A stretch of 64,000 nucleotides of DNA from Thiosocius sp942490985 (GTDB lineage: Bacteria; Pseudomonadota; Gammaproteobacteria; Chromatiales; Chromatiaceae): positions 124,001 to 188,000 of the forward strand of contig CALNYW010000004.1 in the NCBI GenBank assembly GCA_942490985.1, given 5' to 3'. Positions 42,681 through 50,664 of the stretch are shown here, piece by piece. The translations under genes and the position numbers were made by a program. Every line of letters begins with the position of its first letter. Position 1 is the first letter of the stretch. The notes beneath the pieces are model-generated. The model saw only the letters and a list, made by a program, of their open reading frames with translations, did no database searches and was not told the origin of the DNA.

Positions 42681-43561
42681 GATTCCCTGAGCCCGTGGCC
42701 GGTGAGCTTGAGAAACAGGTCGTCCAGGGTCGGTGAACTGATGTGCAGTTCATCGAGCGGGACCCCCAATTTTGCGACCTGCGCCAAGGTCGTATCGACG
42801 TCGTCTGTGGCAGCCACTGCGAACTCTCCCTGCAGCGCAAAACCGTCCGGCGCCTCGATCGCGTCGTGAAACGCATCGGCCGGTAGCCGCACCAGCGCGC
42901 GCGGGAAGTGGTCATTGAGCAGTTTCCGCGGTGCGCCCTGTTCGATGATACTGCCGTGATCCATTACGGCGATCTCGTCACACAGTATGTTGGCCTCTTC
43001 CATATAGTGGGTCGTCAAGAGGATCGTCTTGCCTTCTCTCTTGATGCCTTTGACCAACTGCCAAAAATTCCGTCGAGACTGCGGGTCCAGCCCGGTTGTC
43101 GGTTCGTCGAGAAAGACCAGGTCGGGATCGTTGACCAGCGCGATCGCCAGCAGCAGGCGTTGCCGTTGCCCACCAGACAACTTGCGTGTGTCGCGATCAA
43201 GCAGATCACCGAGATTGCAGCGTTTCACCAACTCGTCGATTGACCTGTGGCGGGTATAAAAACTGGCAAACAGGGTGAGTGCTTCCCGTACGGTCTGAAA
43301 GTCTTGTAATGCCGTGTTTTGGAATTGAATGCCGATGGCTTCGCGATAACTTCCATCGCGCGGACGACCGCGATAGCGAATTGCGCCGCTGTCTGGTTCG
43401 GTAATGCCTTCGAGCATCTCCAAGGTTGTGGTCTTGCCCGCACCGTTCGGCCCGAGCAGGCCAAAACAACTCCCCTGTTCGACGCTGAAACTCACGCCGT
43501 CGACGGCCTTCACGCCGGGGTATTGTTTGACTAGATTGTGGAGTTCGATCAGCGGCGTCAC
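42677..43561 (-). CDS. ABC transporter ATP-binding protein
   Basis: 294 residues with Walker A GPNGAGKTT (37-45), signature LSGGQRQR, Walker B LVFLDEPTTGLDP and the switch histidine in LLTTHYMEE. The C-terminal ~80 residues resemble the extension of exporter-type ATPases (DrrA/NatA group). Forms a translationally coupled pair with the ABC-2 permease downstream. The type suggests drug, lipid or polysaccharide export. Confidence 0.93.
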   Translation of the reverse strand: MTPLIELHNLVKQYPGVKAVDGVSFSVEQGSCFGLLGPNGAGKTTTLEMLEGITEPDSGAIRYRGRPRDGSYREAIGIQFQNTALQDFQTVREALTLFASFYTRHRSIDELVKRCNLGDLLDRDTRKLSGGQRQRLLLAIALVNDPDLVFLDEPTTGLDPQSRRNFWQLVKGIKREGKTILLTTHYMEEANILCDEIAVMDHGSIIEQGAPRKLLNDHFPRALVRLPADAFHDAIEAPDGFALQGEFAVAATDDVDTTLAQVAKLGVPLDELHISSPTLDDLFLKLTGHGLRES

Positions 43562-43682
43562 GGTCTAGAGTCTACGAAAGGTCGCATAAGGGTTTTAAAG
43601 ACCGGTATCTTAGGCGCTCCGGCGTTTGCAGACAGGACTGTCTTACCTGGAATTTGTCGGGTAGGTGTCGTTGGCGCGCGTG

Positions 43683-43711
43683 ACGGAATCGCCCGGCTGG
43701 GGCGATTCCGT
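43683..43711. terminator. strong hairpin between small secreted gene and ABC operon
   Basis: ACGGAATCGCCC (43683-43694) pairs perfectly with GGGCGATTCCGT (43700-43711) around a 5-nt GGCTG loop. On the minus strand it lies downstream of the 43761 gene and upstream of the ABC ATPase. No T tract follows, so it may be a rho-dependent or attenuating structure. Confidence 0.55.
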
Positions 43712-43760
43712 GACCAAGCCTTACGAAGAGATGGGGTTAGTTCCCAGAATTTGGCTCAGC

Positions 43761-44279
43761 TCACCAACCGCGCCAGCGGTGATTTTTGCCATAGTCGTGT
43801 GCGTAGCGATGGCTCCGTTGGTACTGATCGTTGTGTTTCAATCGAAACACTTTGTCGCTCGACCGATCCAGTGCCCGGATAAGGCGCTTGCGTTCGGCCC
43901 GGCTGAATCTTCCGTCGGCGCCAAAGCGGCGTTCCATGCGTTCAATGCGGTATTGTCGTTTCTTGAGCTTGTTGCGCTCATGTCGCGTCAAGTCGCCATT
44001 GATCCAACCGTCGCGAATTCGGGACTTTAGCCTGGCCTGGCGCTTATCGACCCGACATTCGAAGCAGTAACCCTTTTTGGTCAGCTTTTTGCGATGTTGA
44101 TCGCGCTCTGGCTTGCGATTACCGCGCTGGACTTCTGCGTGAGACGTCGCGCGGTGGTCTCGTTGACCACGGCGGTCATCGCGATCCCGCTCTTTGGCAA
44201 ACGTGGCAGCGCTGGCCGTTGTCAGGGCGAGTCCGATTAGGAAAATTGAAACGATTTGAACGTGTCGGGTGTTGGTCAT
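43761..44279 (-). CDS. small basic secreted protein
   Basis: 172 residues with a signal peptide (MTNTRHVQIVSIFLIGLALT...ASA), then a very basic Arg/Lys/His/Gln-rich chain, with a CFEC pair followed by repeats of charged helices such as RNKLKKRQYRIERMERRF. No known family recognised; similar small basic proteins often bind acidic polymers or metals. ATG 44279 has GGAGAG just upstream; ATGs at 44282 and 44291 are alternatives. Confidence 0.55.
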   Translation of the reverse strand: MTNTRHVQIVSIFLIGLALTTASAATFAKERDRDDRRGQRDHRATSHAEVQRGNRKPERDQHRKKLTKKGYCFECRVDKRQARLKSRIRDGWINGDLTRHERNKLKKRQYRIERMERRFGADGRFSRAERKRLIRALDRSSDKVFRLKHNDQYQRSHRYAHDYGKNHRWRGW

Positions 44280-44399
44280 CATGCTCTCCATTTGGCGCCT
44301 GATCGACAGGCTGTTGCGGTCTCGGTAAGACCTTGAGGGAGAGTGTGGGTGGGGGCGGCTGAACAGATACTGAACGATCGGAAACGCGTTGTTGACCGT

Positions 44400-44540
44400 T
44401 CAACGGGTCCCGACGATCAGCCACAGCAACAGAAAGACCAAAAGCGCAGGACCGACAAAGCTCTGGCCGGGCAATGTTCGAGGCACCCCGCGTCGCGATG
44501 GGCGTTGGGACCAGCGGGGTGATGAGAGATTGTTTTGCAT
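44400..44540 (-). CDS. possible small membrane peptide
   Basis: 46 residues from ATG 44540: a basic, Pro/Arg/Ser-rich start and one C-terminal membrane segment (VGPALLVFLLLWLIVG-TR). It lies between the histidine kinase and the small basic protein, all on the minus strand. No ribosome site and no recognised family, so it may not be a gene. Confidence 0.25.
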   Translation of the reverse strand: MQNNLSSPRWSQRPSRRGVPRTLPGQSFVGPALLVFLLLWLIVGTR

Positions 44541-44598
44541 CGGCCGATAGTTTAGAGAGCCGTCGGTTTGCTGCGCTATGACAAACCGCAATCCACTG

Positions 44599-46674
44599 TC
44601 AGGCCCTGGGCTTAGGCAACGTGAGCGTTATCCGCACGCCAACAGGATTATCTCGATTCGCGGCGCTGGCCCGCCCACCGTGGAACTCGGCGATCAGTTT
44701 GACCAGGAAAAGGCCGAGTCCGAGATGCGGTTCGGCATGCTGACCGCGCCGCGCCGAAACCATCGACTGAAAGACATCGACGCCTTCGGGCAGGCACGGA
44801 CCCTCGTTTTCCACCATCAGTGAGACTGTCGAGGCATCGCGTTGGCAGCTTATTTGGATGGTCGTTCCCGCTCGGTGAAAGTCGGTGGCATTGTCGATCA
44901 GTTTATCGAGCGCCTGGCTGACGAGATCGGGCACGCCGTGCATCGGCAGGCTGGTCTCAGCACCCGAGAGCTGGATGTCGCTGTCTGGATACAGTGTCCG
45001 CAGGCTGGCCACCTGTAACCGCAGTAATGCCGCGAGATCAAAGTCGACCGGTTCAGACTGGCGCATCGCCTGCTCCAGTCCGGTCGCTTCTCGCAGTCGC
45101 AGGAGGATGGTTTCGAGGCGATTGGCGCCGTCGCGCGCCCGGTCCAGATAAGGGTGTTGCTGGGCGACGGCGACCTGCTTCGCATTGTCCAGCGAGCTGC
45201 GGACGACCGCCAATGGCGTCCGCAGCTCATGTGCGAGTCGTGCGGCCATCGCCTCAAGGTAATTGTTGTAGTCATTCAGTCGCTTCAGCACGCTGTCAAA
45301 ACTGCGACCAAGGTCGCCAATTTCGTCGAGCGAATTATCAACCTTCAATGGTCCAACGATCCGACCATCGGGGCTGACTGCAGCTTCAACCCCATCACGT
45401 AGCCGCAGGATCCGCGATGCGAGCAGGCTGGCAAAGCCGAGCAGTCCGAGGCTGGTAACCGCAAAGAACAACAGGGTGACGCCGAACAGTCGCTGCAGTG
45501 CCAGGTTCTGTATCGACAGAATGGCATTGGTTGTCTGCTCAACCAACACCGCGCCTTTGACGCCTTCAGTAGTGCGGATAGGGACGGCAGCGCTGACCAC
45601 CACGGCGTCGCCGCGCAACGGCTGCCGGCGCAGGTGTCCTGGGCGTCCACTGAGCGCGTCGATTATCGGTGCGATGAACAAATGTGTTTGCGATTCGCTG
45701 ACGTCAGCCACGGCATCCGCATCGCGCGGTAGCACAGCGAGGATCAGACGTTGTATGAACCAGGGCATTCGTGGCTGGTCCGCGCTCAGCGGTGCATCGC
45801 TATCGAGTTGTCCGGCGCGTGCAAGGACAATGCCTTGATGATCGGTTACCCAGACCCGTGTTGCGGCTGGTGTGACGGTACTCAATAGCTGCTGCAATCG
45901 TGATGAATGCTCGACTATGCGACCCAGTGAATCGGCCGGAAACATGCGGGCGCTGCTCAGCAACTGTTGACTGGCGCTATCTCGCACCCGCACCGATAGC
46001 CGGTCCTGGATCAGCGCACGAGGGAAACGCAGTTCGACTGTGTATCCCTCGGCATGCGGTTGCCACTCTCCCCGTATCGCCGGTTCCAGCGGATTGCTCA
46101 GTGGGAGTTCCTCGCCGCTAAGCTGACGCTTCGCGGCTATCCAGCCAGGCGCTTCGGGCTGAATGCGGTAACGCTGCAAAAGTCCATCCTTGTCGGTGAC
46201 GGCGATTTCGATACGATCGCCCGCCGCCCCGGTTGTCGGAGTCTGGTCTTTAACGCCGATTAAGAGATAGACGTATCTGTCATGTTGGCCGAGAAACAGT
46301 TCCAGCTTCAGACGATCGTCGGGGGCCTGCAGGGATGTGAAATTTCGCGCATGCCGCGTCCAGTCATCACGGTAGCCATCCAATTGCGGCGCTTTGTCGA
46401 GCGTGTGTAAGAAAAGGTTGCGGAAGGTCAGCACCGACCCGGGGCGGGCCACGCCGTGAAACAACCCCGGTTCGCCGTGGAGTATGTTGGCGACGGAACT
46501 CGCTGTGGTGCGGAGCGCCTGATCCTGGGCCTCGCGCAAAAACTGTTCGGTTTCCTGGATGAATCGGTAGCCGGCCCAGGGGATCCCAAGCAAGGTCAGC
46601 GAGACCAGCAACAGTTTGAAGCGGACCCGATGCCAAAAACGCGGGCGTGACTGGCTCACGCCTGTCTCACCCAT
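44599..46674 (-). CDS. sensor histidine kinase of the proteobacterial dedicated sortase system
   Basis: 691 residues: first membrane segment about 20-40, a ~370-residue periplasmic sensor, a second membrane segment (LALQRLFGVTLLFFAVTSLGLLG), HAMP, HisKA with the phospho-acceptor in ARLAHELRTPLAVVRSS, and HATPase with LIDNATDF and PHLGLGLFLVKLI. Size and context fit the PDSS kinase. It overlaps the response regulator by 19 nt, and the pair is divergent from the sortase substrate gene at 47734. Presumably controls that gene. Confidence 0.9.
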   Translation of the reverse strand: MGETGVSQSRPRFWHRVRFKLLLVSLTLLGIPWAGYRFIQETEQFLREAQDQALRTTASSVANILHGEPGLFHGVARPGSVLTFRNLFLHTLDKAPQLDGYRDDWTRHARNFTSLQAPDDRLKLELFLGQHDRYVYLLIGVKDQTPTTGAAGDRIEIAVTDKDGLLQRYRIQPEAPGWIAAKRQLSGEELPLSNPLEPAIRGEWQPHAEGYTVELRFPRALIQDRLSVRVRDSASQQLLSSARMFPADSLGRIVEHSSRLQQLLSTVTPAATRVWVTDHQGIVLARAGQLDSDAPLSADQPRMPWFIQRLILAVLPRDADAVADVSESQTHLFIAPIIDALSGRPGHLRRQPLRGDAVVVSAAVPIRTTEGVKGAVLVEQTTNAILSIQNLALQRLFGVTLLFFAVTSLGLLGFASLLASRILRLRDGVEAAVSPDGRIVGPLKVDNSLDEIGDLGRSFDSVLKRLNDYNNYLEAMAARLAHELRTPLAVVRSSLDNAKQVAVAQQHPYLDRARDGANRLETILLRLREATGLEQAMRQSEPVDFDLAALLRLQVASLRTLYPDSDIQLSGAETSLPMHGVPDLVSQALDKLIDNATDFHRAGTTIQISCQRDASTVSLMVENEGPCLPEGVDVFQSMVSARRGQHAEPHLGLGLFLVKLIAEFHGGRASAANRDNPVGVRITLTLPKPRA

Positions 46675-47351
46675 CGATAGCCAGCCCCATACACCGCTTC
46701 GATACCCTCGAATGCGGGGTCAATGGCGAGAAACTTCCGGCGGATGCGCTTGATGTGTGAAGAGATCGTCGCGAGATCCACATAGATATCCGCCGCCTGC
46801 ATCAGTTGGTTACGACTTTTCACGTGGCCCGGATTCTGCGCGAGGGCGTGCAGTATCCACAGCTCTGTCACCGTCAACGCGATGTTTTGCTCGTGCCATG
46901 TGACCAGCATCCTTTCCATGCTGAGAAACAACGGTCCGTCGGTGATGGGTTTTTCCCGGTCGCTCGCGGTATTCGCCAGCGCGGCCCGGCGCAGTAATGC
47001 GCTAACCCGCGCGTTCAGCTGGTCGAGACTGACACTCTTGGTCACGTAATCGTCGCCACCGATACGCAGACCGACCACGGTGTCGATCTCACTATCCCGT
47101 GCGGTCAGAAAGATGATAGGCAGCTGTGGTGAGCGCGCGCGCAGCTCGCGGCACAGCTCGTAGCCACCGTCGATCTCATCGCCAAGCCCGATATCGAGGA
47201 TCACGAGGTCAGGGAGCTTGTCGAGCAGGGTTGCACTTGCTTGCACCCGATCGGCGTAGGCGTCGACCAGATAGCCTTGGCGGCGGAACAGATCGACGTA
47301 ATTCGCCCGGATGTCGGGTTCGTCTTCAACAATTGCGATACGTCGACTCAT
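46656..47351 (-). CDS. response regulator of the proteobacterial dedicated sortase system
   Basis: 231 residues. REC domain with the phospho-acceptor D53 (VILDIGLGDEIDGG), the acidic pocket ED in VEDEPD, and the KS lysine; then an OmpR-type winged helix (ELWILHALAQNPGHVKSRNQLM...VYGAGYRW). Transcribed with the kinase; divergent from the sortase target across a 382-bp intergenic region, the likely binding site. Confidence 0.92.
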   Translation of the reverse strand: MSRRIAIVEDEPDIRANYVDLFRRQGYLVDAYADRVQASATLLDKLPDLVILDIGLGDEIDGGYELCRELRARSPQLPIIFLTARDSEIDTVVGLRIGGDDYVTKSVSLDQLNARVSALLRRAALANTASDREKPITDGPLFLSMERMLVTWHEQNIALTVTELWILHALAQNPGHVKSRNQLMQAADIYVDLATISSHIKRIRRKFLAIDPAFEGIEAVYGAGYRWVRQA

Positions 47352-47733
47352 ATCCTCCGGATTAGACGACTATGACGCCGTGGTCGTCCACCCTGCCCAC
47401 AGATTGCCACTCTTCGTCATCACCCCGTCACGCTGCTTCGGCCCTCTCGCCACCGATGGCTGCTGCAATCAACTGGTAAGCCGGCGCAGGCCAAGAGGCC
47501 GTTCCCCGCCACGGATGGTGCGCTGGTCCAACTCGCAAAAAGCAGACGAGAGGTCGCTCGGATGACAAGGTTTCTTAGAGGTCCCAAGTACGATCCACTC
47601 AAGCAAGGGCATTGGCTGTTGCACGGTGCTACCGGCCTGTTACAGCCGCTTTCTGAATCGTTTCTTTACCGATCACCGGCCGCGCCGCGCCGCCTGACCT
47701 GTCGGCTCAAGGCCGTTGGCGGGGAGTCGGACG
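47352..47733. promoter_or_regulatory. intergenic region between sortase regulator and target
   Basis: 382 bp separating divergent starts. No clear promoter, direct repeat or hairpin stands out, except for weak frames on both strands. By position it should carry the response-regulator sites and promoters for both directions. GGGGAG at 47720-47725 is the ribosome site of the target gene. Confidence 0.4.
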
Positions 47734-49824
47734 ATGGCCATCGCTGACAGGGGGCCGCTGGCAAAGCGGCAAAGTGTCTTTTTCGTTGGTCTACTTACCC
47801 TGATTCTGTGGGCGTTCGGCTCGCTACAGCCGTCGCAGGCGCGTCCGCTGAATGCCGACGACGGTGAACCGGTCGGTTTGCTGCTACTCGGTCCGGAAGG
47901 CGCCACGGTGGCGGCCGCGCCACAACTGCAGACGGATGTGGTCATTGAGATCAACGGGTTGCTGGCAAGGGCGCGGGTGACGCAACGATTCCTCAATCCC
48001 ACCGGTGATTGGTTGGAGGGCATCTACGTTTTTCCGTTGCCAGATGACGCGGCGGTCGATCGACTTCGTATGCGCGTTGGGCCGCGCGTCATCGAAGGGG
48101 AGATTCAAGCGCGAGCACAGGCAGCGCGTAGCTATGCGACGGCACGGGCGAAAGGCCAGGTGGCAAGCCTGGTGCGCCAACAACGTCCGAATATCTTCAC
48201 CACCGCGGTCGCCAACATCCCACCTGGTGAGGTCGTTGAGGTTGCGATCGAGTACCAACAACGCCTGGCCTGGCGGGATTCGGCATTCACGCTGCGCTTT
48301 CCGATGGTGGTGGCCCCGCGGTATATCCCGGGTCGGCCACTGGCCAAGCCGGATAATCCGCGTGCGCCTCGGGGATGGGCGCAAGATACCGATGAGGTCG
48401 TGGATGCCACGGCGATCACGCCGCCGGTGGCGCTGCAAGCGCCTGCCGAGTTCAATGCGTTGTCGCTGCGGGTGACCCTCAATGCCGGACTGCCGGTCGA
48501 GTCTGTGGACAGCCTCTATCATCCTGTACAGGTCGATGATCGGGGGGCGAACAGGTACTCGGTGATGCTGGCAGACGGGCCGATACCGGCAGACCGGGAT
48601 TTTGTTCTGCGCTGGACCCCGGTTCGGGCGAGCCAGCCGCAGACGGCGGTCTTTCATGAGCAGTGGGGTGGTCGCCACTACGCGCTGATGCTGCTGATGC
48701 CACCGACCGAGGTGCATGACAGGCCGGCGGTGGGGCGTGAGTTGATCCTGGTGATCGACACCTCGGGCTCCATGCATGGTGCATCGATGGAACAGGCGCG
48801 TGCTGGCGTGCTGCAGGCATTGGCGCAGCTGGGACCGCAAGATCGGTTCAACGTCATTCAGTTTAATTCTGATGTCGAGAGCCTGTTCGACCGTGCCCGT
48901 CCGGCGAATGCCACCAACCTCCGACAAGCTCGCCGTTATGTGCAGCAACTGGATGCCGATGGCGGTACCGAAATGCGGCCGGCTCTGTTGACAGCGCTGA
49001 ACCAGGCCGAACCCGGTGATTTATTGCGGCAAGTCGTGTTTCTGACGGATGGTGCGGTCGGCAACGAGCGCGCCCTGTTTGAGCTGATTCAACAGCGGCT
49101 GGGCGACAGTCGGCTGTTCACCGTCGGGATAGGCTCGGCACCCAATGCCTATTTCATGCGCCGCGCTGCCCGTTTTGGTAGAGGTACTTTCACCTTCATC
49201 GGCTCGATAGGCGAGGTCGAGGAAAAGATCGGGCAGCTGTCTGATGAACTTAGCCAGCCGGTGCTTACCGATCTCTCGGTGAGGTGGGATCTGCCGACCG
49301 GGGCGCTACCTGCCGAACCGGCCGGACAGCGACTGCCCGACCTTTATGCCGGGCGACCACTGGTCGTTGCTATTGCCGCGGGTCAGCTGCCGCGGGCGGC
49401 GATGGTCGAGGGTGACATCGCCGGTCGGTCCTGGTCTCACCGCGCACGGCTCAATGGTGGCGGCGCGGCGCGGGGCGTTCATGCCCTTTGGGCACAACGC
49501 CGAATCGATGCGCTGCTGGACGCGCGGGTTACCGGAGCCGACGCTGAACATATTCGGCAGGGTGTCGTCGACCTCGCGCTGGCGCATCATCTGGTGAGCC
49601 CGTTTACCAGCCTGGTCGCTGTCGACAAGACCCCTGTCCGCCCGCTCGAGGACCCGTTGCGATCGACGCCGATGGCGGTGCGGTTGCCCGCGGGGTGGTC
49701 AGCTACCGCAGTGTTTGGCCGCCTCCCCGCTACCGCAACGCCATCGCGGCTTTTTGCGCTGCTTGGCTGGATCGCTTTGTTGTCGGCCTTGGGGGTGTGG
49801 TGGGGAGGCCGGCGATGCCGCTAA
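47734..49824 (+). CDS. sortase target surface protein with VIT and vWA domains
   Basis: 696 residues from ATG 47734 (GGGGAG upstream; a TTG 18 nt earlier is disfavoured). Signal peptide (to about QAR), a VIT domain (about 50-170; EYQQRLAWRDSAFTLRFP), a vWA domain with the MIDAS LILVIDTSGSM (about 335-480), then a linker and a C-terminal sorting signal L664-P-A-T-A, a membrane segment (LFALLGWIALLSALGVWW) and a final GGRRCR. Matches the PDSS sortase target family. The last base of LPxTG is Ala here, not Gly. It overlaps the sortase gene by 10 nt. Confidence 0.92.
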   Translation: MAIADRGPLAKRQSVFFVGLLTLILWAFGSLQPSQARPLNADDGEPVGLLLLGPEGATVAAAPQLQTDVVIEINGLLARARVTQRFLNPTGDWLEGIYVFPLPDDAAVDRLRMRVGPRVIEGEIQARAQAARSYATARAKGQVASLVRQQRPNIFTTAVANIPPGEVVEVAIEYQQRLAWRDSAFTLRFPMVVAPRYIPGRPLAKPDNPRAPRGWAQDTDEVVDATAITPPVALQAPAEFNALSLRVTLNAGLPVESVDSLYHPVQVDDRGANRYSVMLADGPIPADRDFVLRWTPVRASQPQTAVFHEQWGGRHYALMLLMPPTEVHDRPAVGRELILVIDTSGSMHGASMEQARAGVLQALAQLGPQDRFNVIQFNSDVESLFDRARPANATNLRQARRYVQQLDADGGTEMRPALLTALNQAEPGDLLRQVVFLTDGAVGNERALFELIQQRLGDSRLFTVGIGSAPNAYFMRRAARFGRGTFTFIGSIGEVEEKIGQLSDELSQPVLTDLSVRWDLPTGALPAEPAGQRLPDLYAGRPLVVAIAAGQLPRAAMVEGDIAGRSWSHRARLNGGGAARGVHALWAQRRIDALLDARVTGADAEHIRQGVVDLALAHHLVSPFTSLVAVDKTPVRPLEDPLRSTPMAVRLPAGWSATAVFGRLPATATPSRLFALLGWIALLSALGVWWGGRRCR

Positions 49825-50396
49825 CGCGACGCGTCTCTATTGGCCTGTTGCTGTTATTGAGCGGGGCCTTTTTGGGGTCGGCAGCTTACATCCCGGCCAA
49901 GGCCTGGCTTGCCCAACGTCTGCTCGAGCGAGCCTGGCAGCTTGGGCAATCGGGCTCCGCTATGCCGGCCCCCTGGCCCTGGGCGGATACGCGGCCGATT
50001 ATGCGAATCACGCAGCCGCGCTTGGGTGTTTCACAGATCGTGCTCGAGGGCGCGAGTGGCCGCGTGCTGGCGTTCGCGCCGGGCTGGCTGACGGTCAGCG
50101 GCATGCCGGGGGAGTATGGCAATGTGGTGGTCAGCGGTCACCGGGACACCCATTTTCGTTGGCTTGCAGAGCTGCAGCATGCCGATTTATTGACCACGGT
50201 TCTCGGCGATGGGCGGAGCAAGCGTTACCGTGTCTCAACGATGCAGGTCCATCATGCCGATGAGGTCGGGCTGGTGGATCCTCATCGCGGAGATCAACTG
50301 CGGCTCGTCACCTGCTACCCTTTCGATGCCGTCAACGCGGGAACCGAATGGCGGTATGTGGTTACCGCGCTTCCCGAACCGGACACAGCGTCTTGA
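49815..50396 (+). CDS. class GN-type sortase
   Basis: 193 residues from ATG 49815, within the target's last codons (10-nt overlap). N-terminal membrane anchor (about 7-28) and a sortase fold with the catalytic triad H109 (VVVSGHRDTHF), C167 (LVTCYPFD) and R180 (EWRYVV). It should cleave the LPATA signal of the preceding protein and attach it to an envelope amine, a rare feature in Gram-negative bacteria. The translational overlap suggests coupled synthesis of enzyme and its only substrate. Confidence 0.93.
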   Translation: MPLTRRVSIGLLLLLSGAFLGSAAYIPAKAWLAQRLLERAWQLGQSGSAMPAPWPWADTRPIMRITQPRLGVSQIVLEGASGRVLAFAPGWLTVSGMPGEYGNVVVSGHRDTHFRWLAELQHADLLTTVLGDGRSKRYRVSTMQVHHADEVGLVDPHRGDQLRLVTCYPFDAVNAGTEWRYVVTALPEPDTAS

Positions 50397-50664
50397 TGTT
50401 GTGTTGACGTCGTAGCCGATCGCCATCTCGCAACAGGTCGTTGAGCACCTTTGTCGCTCTCGTGTTGTGTGTCTGGTACGCGACAGTCTCGATGCAAGGC
50501 TAGGAGGCCGTGCAATTTTCCGATCGAGAGCGGCATCCTTCCAATTCCCGGCGTTTCCCGAGATAGTTCGCGCACAGCGGTTCAGATCACAAAACCCCAA
50601 CAACCGGGTCTGCGACAATGACCAGGCGGGCGGCCGCAAACAACATCCTGATCCTGAACGAGCC

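Noticed and set aside
47884..48948. 354-codon minus frame over the sortase target gene
   Set aside because: Basic His/Gln-rich composition of an antisense frame; the plus strand encodes VIT and vWA motifs.
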